From UBA961 sp049317525 (GTDB lineage Bacteria > Bacteroidota > Ignavibacteria > Kapaibacteriales > UBA961), in assembly GCA_049317525.1 (NCBI GenBank), contig JBMOIC010000007.1:31163-95162 (forward strand): a stretch of 64,000 bases of DNA. The letters run 5' to 3'. Both the position numbers and the translations under genes were made by a program. This document shows positions 18,122 through 26,648 of this stretch, one piece after another (the stretch's first letter is position 1; each line of letters opens with the position of its first letter). The notes beneath the pieces are model-generated. The model saw only the letters and a list, made by a program, of their open reading frames with translations. It did no database searches and had not been told where the DNA came from.

Positions 18122-18163
18122 AAGTCCGTATTGACTAAAAATAGTTGATACGGACTTTTTTGC
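18122..18163 (+). terminator. Rho-independent terminator after the E1 dehydrogenase gene
   Basis: A 10-base-pair stem (AAGTCCGTAT / ATACGGACTT) with a partly paired loop is followed by TTTTTTG. It ends the gatB-ilvE-E1 transcription unit. Confidence 0.85.
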
Positions 18164-18314
18164 TTATCACTAATGTCACACTAATAACACATTGTAAACA
18201 CTGTGTAAATTACCTGACACTATTTTCCACACAATACAGTTAGTTATGTATAAGATTGTCTTATTATAAAGGACATTTATTACTTATATATAACTTAGTT
18301 ACAGTTTTTATTTA

Positions 18315-18345
18315 TTGGTTATTACTCTAAAGAATATTATCTTTG
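18315..18345 (+). promoter_or_regulatory. Bacteroidota-type promoter of the tRNA-Arg gene
   Basis: TTG at 18315-18317 is separated by 20 bases from TATCTTTG at 18338-18345, matching the -33 TTG / -7 TAnnTTTG consensus of Bacteroidota housekeeping promoters. The tRNA begins 31 bases after the -7 element. The flanking stretch 18164-18375 holds nothing else I can identify. Confidence 0.6.
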
Positions 18346-18375
18346 CTTCAATGCATAGATTACACAATTGCTCTT

Positions 18376-18449
18376 GCGCTCGTAGCTCAACCGGATAGAG
18401 CATTGGATTCCGGTTCCAAAGGTTGGGGGTTCGACTCCCTTCGGGCGCG
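18376..18449 (+). tRNA. tRNA-Arg (anticodon CCG)
   Basis: A full cloverleaf folds: acceptor stem GCGCTCG/CGGGCGC, D-stem GCTC/GAGC, anticodon stem TTGGA/TCCAA with loop TTCCGGT (anticodon CCG, reading CGG), and T-loop TTCGACT. CCA is not encoded. The gene is 74 bases long and precedes the TPR protein gene. Confidence 0.95.
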
Positions 18450-18484
18450 CAATAACTTATTGATAATATTGAAGATAGATATAT

Positions 18485-19210
18485 ATGTCAAAAAATGAAA
18501 AGAATGAGATGGAAGATCAAAATAATGATGCTGTAGTTCAAGCAAGTGAAGTAGACCCTACTGTTAAGAAGTTAAAAACTATTGGATATATAGTAGTGGG
18601 TGCTATAATATGTGCATCGGCTTTATATTTTTATAATGGTATGAATGCTGCTAAAAATGAAGAAGCTATGACAGCATTATCAAGGATATCATCCTATTAT
18701 GATAGTGGTGATACTAAAAAAGCTTTAGAAGGCGACCCAGCAAGGAATATACGTGGTGGGCAGGTTATTGGCCTTAAGGCTATAGTTGAAGAGTATGGTG
18801 GAACAGATGCTGGTAAAATAGCAGGCTTGCAAGCAGGATCTGTTTTATTAGAAGAAGGCAAATTTCAAGAAGCGGTTGAATATTTTGAACTGGCAGTTAA
18901 AAGTGCAGATCCATATGTTTCTGCTGGGGGCAAGGCTGGATTAGCGGCATGTAAGGAATACGATAAACAATATGAAGCTGCTGCTGCTTTATATCTAGAA
19001 GCTTCAGGCGATAAAAATAGTTCTTTATACGAAAAGTACATTTTTTTTGCTGCAATTAATTATGAAAAAATGTCTCTAAATGGTGGATCAACAGGTTCAA
19101 AAGAAAAAGCAATAGAGATTTATAAAAATATAGTGTTAAAGAATTCAGGTTCTGAATTTATTAATGAAGCCAAGATGGGCCTAACACGTCTGAATTGGCA
19201 TGATAATTGA
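18485..19210 (+). CDS. Tetratricopeptide-repeat membrane-anchored protein
   Basis: This 241-residue protein has an acidic cytoplasmic N-terminus, one membrane helix at about 36-57 (IGYIVVGAIICASALYFY) and a periplasmic C-terminal part with TPR-like helical pairs (FQEAVEYFELAVKSA, YEAAAALYLEASGD, KEKAIEIYKNIVLK). The layout resembles YfgM/ancillary SecYEG TPR proteins and other Bacteroidota TPR proteins. No catalytic motif is seen. It is followed by the giant surface protein on the same strand. Confidence 0.78.
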   Translation: MSKNEKNEMEDQNNDAVVQASEVDPTVKKLKTIGYIVVGAIICASALYFYNGMNAAKNEEAMTALSRISSYYDSGDTKKALEGDPARNIRGGQVIGLKAIVEEYGGTDAGKIAGLQAGSVLLEEGKFQEAVEYFELAVKSADPYVSAGGKAGLAACKEYDKQYEAAAALYLEASGDKNSSLYEKYIFFAAINYEKMSLNGGSTGSKEKAIEIYKNIVLKNSGSEFINEAKMGLTRLNWHDN

Positions 19211-19299
19211 TTTAGCATAAATCTGATAACTAAGAGATTAATATGAAATTTGAATTTTACAAAACAGTTTTGATAAATTATTTTACAAACGGAGGTATT

Positions 19300-22200
19300 A
19301 TGCGACGTTTGCTTCGTCTGGGTACCCTTCTATTAGCGATAATGCTAATGGCTGGGGCCAGTTATGCGCAAAAGCCGCGCGTACAGGTTTCCGGAAGGAT
19401 AGCGGCAAATCATGTCCGCGTCTTTACTAAGGACTCTGTATATGAGGTTAGTGGCACTTACATGATTGCCGGAACCCTGCTTATAGAGCCTGGAACTGAA
19501 GTCGTGTTTTTGGATAATGGAAGATTAATTGATTCAGTTGGCGGAAGACTTCTAGCCGACGGAGAAATGCAAGCTTCCTATACTAATGCAGCGCCAGGTG
19601 TTGGTGTTCCTTATAACTCTTGGAGTTATTTCACCAGACCTAATGTAGTTAGTGTAAACACTAAAGAAGAATTAACAGTTGCAGCAGGAAAGCGCAATGT
19701 TGTATTCAATTTAGTTGTTGATACAGTAAAACGTAAGATTGTTAACCTAAAAAATATGGTTAATGGATCTGAAAATTCTGTATATGATTCTGAAGGTGAT
19801 GCTGGTTATGTTGTTTCACCAGAAAAGGCAATGATGTATTTAATGTCAAGGCTATATTCTGATGATGACATTGTTCGTTTCTCACCTTGGAGAAGAGCAG
19901 GTGGTTTAACACCGTCTATTTCTCGCGCTAAAATTATTTTCCGTGGTCAAGCTGTAAATGACTACTCACGTGAGTGGGGTCATATTATAGTATTACCTGG
20001 AGCAAGAGCAGCATACTTTAGAAATGTAGTATTTCAAGATTTCCGCAAGGATACAACTGTTGATAATCGTGGCTATTATGATACAGCTGCTGTTATTGCA
20101 CCAGGTGTTAAAGCTGCGATTAGCCAATTAAATAAAGATATTCTTAAACTAACAAATGGTGCTGGTGGTGCTTTAACATCATTTTCAGCACGTACTTGGT
20201 TAGTTGATTGTGAATTCAAAAATAATATGGCACGTTTTCGTGCAGGTGCGCTTCAAATGGTTCAACCACCATTTGGTGTAGGTGCATATCCTGATACAAC
20301 AGGTATTCAAATTGGTTATTATATGTTGGACAAAAATCCAAACATTACTAATCCAGATGGTACTTTGTTGGGATATCAAGGTGGTGGATATTTAGATACT
20401 ACTGATTTCCGTAAAATCAATTCAAGAATTTTAAAATTAGATGAATTAGATATTGATACAGTTCCTTCAGCAGAACCAACAATATCTAAAAATGATGCAG
20501 CACGCCAAAGTGTAGACGATCCTCGTATCGGTGTACTTCTTGGCCGTGTACGTCGTTTAACATTCGATAATAATCGCGTTCTCGTATCTTTAGTAGATAC
20601 ATTAAAGACAGGTACTCGCCGAGTATTGGTTGATGATACATCACGTATTGTTCCATTAGATTATGATGGATCTAATATTAGTGACTGGAAAAACCAAGCA
20701 TTTGGTGGAGCGATGTATATCGGTGGACGTTTTACAGATGAATATAGAAAGATTGAAATTGGTTTAGGTGTAAATGACTCTATAAGAGTTAATGGCTCTA
20801 ATCCATTAAATGAAAAAATTCGTTTTAATGATAAAGACTTTGTAAAATTTGTTAATAACAAAGTTGTAAATCGTCAAGATGGATTATTATCAAGAGGTGC
20901 AAAAGGCGGTGCTTTATATATAGGTGCTTATACATCTGTTATTATAAATGGAGAGTTTAGAAATAACTCTGCAACAACACCATATTTGCTTCCAAAAAAT
21001 AGTGCAGACTATGCTTTAGGTGGCGCTATTTTCCACGAGAATTCTTTATGTCGTCTACAAGTGCGTGGCTCTTCAGTTCAAGGAACAGACTTTGTTAATA
21101 ACAGAGCAAGTTCTGGTGGAGCTATCTATGTTGATGGTAATACAGATACTACATTTTCACCAATAATTGGTGGATCTGATATGAACAGACCACTTATTCG
21201 TGACTATGGCCGTAGAATTAACTTTGAAAATAATGCTGCATTAGCACATGGTGGAGCAATATTTACTAAAAGAAATATGACAGTATATGGTGCTGGTGGA
21301 TTTATAAATGATTTACCTCTTGCACAATCATATGGTCCTGGATTTAGCATTAACTTCTTGAGAAACCGTGCAGGTTATTCAGGTGGTGCAGTTGCAATTC
21401 ATTTACCTAGTATCGAACCTCCAGTTCCTGCTTCACAAAGAGTTTGCCGTTTTGTACGTGCAGATTTCCGCGAAAATGTTGTAGGTCAAATTGGTATCAA
21501 TCCAACCATAGAAGAACAAAAGTTTATTCGTGGTGGTGGTGGTATTTATTCAATGAATGCAGATTTGAACTTAGTTAAAGCAACATTGTTTGAAAACAAC
21601 AAGGCATTAAGTTCTAATGGTGGTGCTATTGCAATGGTTCATCCAAGAACTTCATCTGATCGTTTATTTATATCAGATGCTGATTTCTTTGTTATTAATC
21701 CAAATAATGGTGTAATCGACAGAGCATCATTTATTGCAACAGACTCTATCTTTAATAATAAGCAAGTTTCAGCAGTTCCTGCTGATGTAAGAATGTTAAC
21801 TCGTTTTATAAATAATTCTGCAGATATTAATCCTGATCCATCATTGATGGGTACAGGTACAACACAAAGTGCAGCAAATTATGTAGATATTAAGCGTTAT
21901 CATCCTGGATACATAATAAGCTCTTCTAGAGCTGGTTTACGTGAAAATGGTGTTGGTTTAGGTGGTGCTATCTATGTATTAGATAGTGTTACAAGCAACA
22001 GAGCTTTCCGTGATGATACAATCTTCTTTAACCGTGTAAGAATTCAAAATAATATAGCTTATACTGGTGCAGCATTGTATTCAGATAATTATAATTTACG
22101 TTTCTTATTCCAACGTTCTTTAATTACGGGTAATGAAGCAACCTCAACTGTAGGTACTTCAGAAGATGTAATTGGTGGTCCATATATTAATCCAAGTCAT

Positions 22201-25200
22201 CCTGCATCAAGCGATTTAGCAAGTGCAATTTTATATGGTGAAATAATTGGCCCAGGTTATAATTCATTTAAACTACCAGCAAATCCAACATTAGTAGATC
22301 AAGCTAGACATGATGCAACTAAAGTTGATATCACAAATGGTTCTACTTCAGGTAATTCATTCTACGATAATAAAGCTCGTTTCTTAATCAGACTTCCAGA
22401 TGCTGCTAATACAAAAGGCACATTAGCTGGCGGATTTGGAACTGGTGTAGGTGGTGTTGATACATTACGTGGTAATTATTGGGGTAAAACAGAAGCCAAT
22501 GTTACTACAGTATTAAATACTTTACAACCAGGGTTTAGCTTTGGTGGTATTCAAGAAACCTTCTTTGTTCGTGGCAATGGTGCAACGCATCTTCGCTTTA
22601 TCAATAGAGCAGCTGGTACATATACTAATCTTACTGAGCAAGGCCCATTTGAATATAATGGTACAAATGCCCCAGGAAGAGTTGGTTTAGATTATGCATA
22701 TAAGCCATTAACAGTTGGTACAATTCCAGATACATTGTTAATGCAAGGTTTAGTATATGATATCTTTGATAAAGGTACAGATATTAATACTGCAGATTAC
22801 TCAAATCGTAGAATGTCTCCTATCGAAGATTTTGCAGTAGGTATTCCTACAAATCTTCAATTATATCCAACAAGTGGTACTCAATCTTCTGGAAAACAAA
22901 TTCGTAGAACAACACGCGATCCATTCGCAACAGATTCTATGAACTATTCTACAGATAAAGAAAATCTATTGTGGAGATCAATGCGCAAATTACAAACAGA
23001 ATTTGCTGTCGATCAAAGAACAAATGAATATACTCATCCTATTGGTTATCCATTATTCTTAGAAGCACGTGCAGCATATAATGGTGCAGATGCTAATCAA
23101 TCTAATGATGATGCATTATCATTAAATGAATCTGTATTCTTTGTTATTAATGATTCTACTGGTGACTTTATCCGTATGAATATGCGTCAAATGACAGATA
23201 TTCCTACAAAAGATAATGATAATGTATATCCTCGTGAATATCTACGTGGACGTGTTGATTTTGTAGCTGACTCTTCAACAAGAACAGGTACAACATCACG
23301 TGTTCGTAGAAACTATGAAAGTCTTGCAAATTATGGTGGTACTAATTCATTATTACCAGCTATTGCAGACAATGCTGTACGTGAAGATAGCTCAGCATTA
23401 GCAGGTAGAAGATATGAAATGGAATTCTCTGGTAATCAATTGGTTTATGATAATAACAATAATGTTGTTTATTCAAATCGTTCAGATTTACCAGCATCAG
23501 TAAAGAATGGTACTAATAATAAAGTTACTTATTTCGCTGGTGAGAAGTTCAGAACATTACCTGTAAGACCTACTGACTTTGTACGTATAGTTTCACGTAC
23601 TACTTTGTGGAGAGAAGGTGTTGATGCAGCGATTGAAAAAGGTGTTGGTTTCCGTGTTGGTAGTACAGTAGCTCCTCCAGTATTTACTGGTACAAAAGTA
23701 ACTGTAGAAAATCCAAATGTAAGCCCACAATACTTAAGCTCATTCAGAAACAAAGTATTTGTTAATGAAGATATAAGTTATAATCGTGCACCAAATAGCA
23801 ATAATAAAGGTCGTGATACACTATTTGTTATCACAGCTATTGATTCTAATAAGTTTTATGATCCACGTTGGGCATTAGACATTGATGCGAACGGTAATGT
23901 TAGAACTGATAATGTTTTAAAGCAATACAATCAATTAGAATATTCATGGTTCCCTTTATTCCAAAATCCTAATGGTTCATTTACACCAGATAATGGAACT
24001 ACAAAATTAACAGCGTTACGCCGTTGGATGAAAGCTGATACAGTATGGCCATATATTAAGAGAACTTCTCATCCATATTATGGTGCTACAGGACGTATCG
24101 AATTAAAAGGCAAGCCTTCTAATCCATATGTAGTTCCTGGTGGTGAGTTTGTAGAAGTTTCTGCACGTAATTATGCTCCTACATTTCGTTCAACTGATGC
24201 TCTAAATAGTATCTTACTTGCTGATTCAGCATTTAAGAAAAGTATGTTAGGTTCATATTTAACAGATCCTTCTAAACTAGAAGAAACATTCCAAAAAGAA
24301 ATTGTTTCTAAGTTTATCTATTTATATCCATCATATTTCCATGCTCAATCTTATGATTCACCAGATAATGCACGTTATTTGAATCAAGATACTATTGACT
24401 TCGGTAATAATGGAAAAATCACATATCGTTTTTCAGTTCATGTAATTGATAGTGTTCCTGTATATTTGACAACTACACAAACAAGTGCTAATTGTCCGAT
24501 TGCTGGTGCAAATCAGAACCTATTTGTTGCTAATGTTACAGATAAGCTTCGTTTCTTTGTTGACATGAACACAGATGATGAAAAAGAAGATAGTATTGCA
24601 CAGAATAATGAAGGATGGGATTTCAAATATGGAAGAACTTCTTATTCATTCTTATCTAAAACTATTCGTCCTTCAGATGATACATCAAGCGATGAACTTT
24701 CAATAGTACGTCCGAATTGGTTAACCGAAAAGTATTATTTCAAAGATACAAGTGATACTCAAGCGGATGCATTTGCTTATGACTTTACAACATTTGGTGT
24801 TTTAAATGTACGTATTCCTAGAGCAGAAGCTTTAGCATTACTAAAGCCAGGTGCAAATGTTGACCAACCACATGGTGCATTAAATACAGATTCAATGATG
24901 ACTATCGTAGTAAATGATGGACACTCAGGTGTAAGTTATTTAACGAAGAGAATCTTTATTAATGTTTCTCCTACAATAACAAATCAAAATCCATTGCCAA
25001 CAGCTAAAGAAGGTGTTGACTATAATCCAGCACTTTTAGATCCAGCAAAAGGAATTACATATGAAGATCCTAACTTTGGTCAGGAACAAACATTTGAATT
25101 GATTTATGCTGGTGATTCACGCGATAGCATTGCAAAAGACCCATGCTTCCCAGAAGCAGGTTATTGGAACTTAAAAGACATCAAAGTTACTCCAACTTGG

Positions 25201-26586
25201 TTGCACATCAATACAAAGAGCGGTTTACTTTCTGGTACTCCAGGTGTTAAAGATGCTCCACGTAAAATTGCAACAGGTAATCCTGATACTGTAACAGTAT
25301 TAATTACAGACAAAGGTGGTTTAACAGATCTTAAAACTTTAGTATTAGAAGTTGATAGTACAAATCATGCACCAAGAGCGAAAGCTTCTCCATCAATACG
25401 TTGTATTGCTAATGGTGTCGATTATATTGACAGCATGATTGTATCTGATATTGACTTATTACGTGAAGAGCCAAATGAAGGTAAAGAAATTATCAAAATA
25501 TCTATTGATCCTCCAGTTGGTAATGTAACTGTAGAACCTTCTGAAATCAAAGGTTCAGTAGCTGATACTAATGCAGCAATGAATAATAATATTATCATCA
25601 AGTCTAATGGAGTATTAAATATTCCTGCTAACTTGATCAATAATGGTAAAGTTACAATCAGAGTTAAGTTTGATGACGGTGATACAGTTACATATACAGA
25701 GTATAAAGTAAATGTATCAGATGTAACAGACTTTACTACAACAATTAGAGTAGAAAATTCACTTGGTGCATTCCAAGATCTATACTTCGGTACAGCTAGA
25801 AATGCAACAACAGGTGAAAAATTACCTGATGAAGGTAAATTAGACGCTAATTATTGTGAATTTGAATTACCTCCATTCCCTCCAACAGATGTGTTTGATG
25901 CTCGCTGGACTATCGTTAAAACAAACGGTATTCACAGAAACATCTTCCCAACTGCAATTAAAGGTGATTCAACAAGATCAATTTACAAAGGTCGTTTCCA
26001 AGCTGGAGCTGAATTAGGTAATACATCACCTACATTCCCTGTAAAACTTAAGTGGAAAAAATCAACAGTTCCTACTCGTAGAGACGCTGTTAAAAATCCA
26101 AGTGGTGGATCATGGAGAATCATGGATGGTGGATCATTTAATTACTTCCAAGTAGACATGGCGACAGGTACAGGTAAGAAGAGTGAATTAATTGATACAT
26201 CATCAAGTGGTGATGAATATACTATCTCTATCAAACAAGATGTAGTTAATTCATTTGTTATCTTATACGATCATGCAAGTAATGTAAACGAAGACCAACC
26301 AACATCAGTTATGGGTCAATCAATTGTTTCTGAAGCAGTACCTAATCCTGCAAATGAAACAGTAAACTTTAACATAACATCTTCAAGAGAAAATGTTGAA
26401 GTACAGATCTTTGATATGCTTGGTAACTTAGTAAACCGCTTCAATAGCGATCTTACAATTGGAACATCTATTGTTTCTTGGAATACAAATGATGCAAGTG
26501 GTAAGCCAGTTGCAACAGGCGTATACAATGTAAGATTAACTGTTGGATCAGATATAATTAACAGAAATGTAGTAGTAGCAAGATAA
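19300..26586 (+). CDS. Giant T9SS-secreted surface protein with Pmp-like GGAI/FxxN repeats
   Basis: This 2428-residue secreted protein starts at ATG 19300 directly after GGAGG (19291-19295) with a clean signal peptide ending ASYAQ; an upstream in-frame ATG at 19243 lacks this. Residues about 285-935 carry many GGA(I/L/M/V) and F..N repeats (GGALYIG, GGAIFHEN, GGAIYVDG, FENNAALAHGGAIF, GGAVAIH), the pattern of chlamydial polymorphic outer-membrane adhesins, which form a beta-helix. Around 1890-2020 there is a putative Ig-like (He_PIG) domain with PTWLHINTKSGLLSGTPG. A module shared with downstream genes lies at about 2145-2330. The end (about 2343-2428) is a T9SS type-A sorting domain (VPNPANETVNF, FDMLGN, PVATGVYNV). 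The role is probably adhesion or surface layer. Confidence 0.9.
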   Translation: MRRLLRLGTLLLAIMLMAGASYAQKPRVQVSGRIAANHVRVFTKDSVYEVSGTYMIAGTLLIEPGTEVVFLDNGRLIDSVGGRLLADGEMQASYTNAAPGVGVPYNSWSYFTRPNVVSVNTKEELTVAAGKRNVVFNLVVDTVKRKIVNLKNMVNGSENSVYDSEGDAGYVVSPEKAMMYLMSRLYSDDDIVRFSPWRRAGGLTPSISRAKIIFRGQAVNDYSREWGHIIVLPGARAAYFRNVVFQDFRKDTTVDNRGYYDTAAVIAPGVKAAISQLNKDILKLTNGAGGALTSFSARTWLVDCEFKNNMARFRAGALQMVQPPFGVGAYPDTTGIQIGYYMLDKNPNITNPDGTLLGYQGGGYLDTTDFRKINSRILKLDELDIDTVPSAEPTISKNDAARQSVDDPRIGVLLGRVRRLTFDNNRVLVSLVDTLKTGTRRVLVDDTSRIVPLDYDGSNISDWKNQAFGGAMYIGGRFTDEYRKIEIGLGVNDSIRVNGSNPLNEKIRFNDKDFVKFVNNKVVNRQDGLLSRGAKGGALYIGAYTSVIINGEFRNNSATTPYLLPKNSADYALGGAIFHENSLCRLQVRGSSVQGTDFVNNRASSGGAIYVDGNTDTTFSPIIGGSDMNRPLIRDYGRRINFENNAALAHGGAIFTKRNMTVYGAGGFINDLPLAQSYGPGFSINFLRNRAGYSGGAVAIHLPSIEPPVPASQRVCRFVRADFRENVVGQIGINPTIEEQKFIRGGGGIYSMNADLNLVKATLFENNKALSSNGGAIAMVHPRTSSDRLFISDADFFVINPNNGVIDRASFIATDSIFNNKQVSAVPADVRMLTRFINNSADINPDPSLMGTGTTQSAANYVDIKRYHPGYIISSSRAGLRENGVGLGGAIYVLDSVTSNRAFRDDTIFFNRVRIQNNIAYTGAALYSDNYNLRFLFQRSLITGNEATSTVGTSEDVIGGPYINPSHPASSDLASAILYGEIIGPGYNSFKLPANPTLVDQARHDATKVDITNGSTSGNSFYDNKARFLIRLPDAANTKGTLAGGFGTGVGGVDTLRGNYWGKTEANVTTVLNTLQPGFSFGGIQETFFVRGNGATHLRFINRAAGTYTNLTEQGPFEYNGTNAPGRVGLDYAYKPLTVGTIPDTLLMQGLVYDIFDKGTDINTADYSNRRMSPIEDFAVGIPTNLQLYPTSGTQSSGKQIRRTTRDPFATDSMNYSTDKENLLWRSMRKLQTEFAVDQRTNEYTHPIGYPLFLEARAAYNGADANQSNDDALSLNESVFFVINDSTGDFIRMNMRQMTDIPTKDNDNVYPREYLRGRVDFVADSSTRTGTTSRVRRNYESLANYGGTNSLLPAIADNAVREDSSALAGRRYEMEFSGNQLVYDNNNNVVYSNRSDLPASVKNGTNNKVTYFAGEKFRTLPVRPTDFVRIVSRTTLWREGVDAAIEKGVGFRVGSTVAPPVFTGTKVTVENPNVSPQYLSSFRNKVFVNEDISYNRAPNSNNKGRDTLFVITAIDSNKFYDPRWALDIDANGNVRTDNVLKQYNQLEYSWFPLFQNPNGSFTPDNGTTKLTALRRWMKADTVWPYIKRTSHPYYGATGRIELKGKPSNPYVVPGGEFVEVSARNYAPTFRSTDALNSILLADSAFKKSMLGSYLTDPSKLEETFQKEIVSKFIYLYPSYFHAQSYDSPDNARYLNQDTIDFGNNGKITYRFSVHVIDSVPVYLTTTQTSANCPIAGANQNLFVANVTDKLRFFVDMNTDDEKEDSIAQNNEGWDFKYGRTSYSFLSKTIRPSDDTSSDELSIVRPNWLTEKYYFKDTSDTQADAFAYDFTTFGVLNVRIPRAEALALLKPGANVDQPHGALNTDSMMTIVVNDGHSGVSYLTKRIFINVSPTITNQNPLPTAKEGVDYNPALLDPAKGITYEDPNFGQEQTFELIYAGDSRDSIAKDPCFPEAGYWNLKDIKVTPTWLHINTKSGLLSGTPGVKDAPRKIATGNPDTVTVLITDKGGLTDLKTLVLEVDSTNHAPRAKASPSIRCIANGVDYIDSMIVSDIDLLREEPNEGKEIIKISIDPPVGNVTVEPSEIKGSVADTNAAMNNNIIIKSNGVLNIPANLINNGKVTIRVKFDDGDTVTYTEYKVNVSDVTDFTTTIRVENSLGAFQDLYFGTARNATTGEKLPDEGKLDANYCEFELPPFPPTDVFDARWTIVKTNGIHRNIFPTAIKGDSTRSIYKGRFQAGAELGNTSPTFPVKLKWKKSTVPTRRDAVKNPSGGSWRIMDGGSFNYFQVDMATGTGKKSELIDTSSSGDEYTISIKQDVVNSFVILYDHASNVNEDQPTSVMGQSIVSEAVPNPANETVNFNITSSRENVEVQIFDMLGNLVNRFNSDLTIGTSIVSWNTNDASGKPVATGVYNVRLTVGSDIINRNVVVAR

Positions 26587-26597
26587 GATTTACGATT

Positions 26598-26627
26598 CTG
26601 TCATCCCGTAATAAAGCGGGATGACAG
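26598..26627 (+). terminator. Perfect 11-bp hairpin between two surface-protein genes
   Basis: CTGTCATCCCG pairs perfectly with CGGGATGACAG across an 8-base loop, 12 bases after the stop of the giant gene. The downstream sequence is TATTTAATT rather than a solid T run, so it may be a leaky terminator or an RNA-stability element tuning expression of the next gene. Confidence 0.6.
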
Positions 26628-26648
26628 TATTTAATTAAGGAATATACA

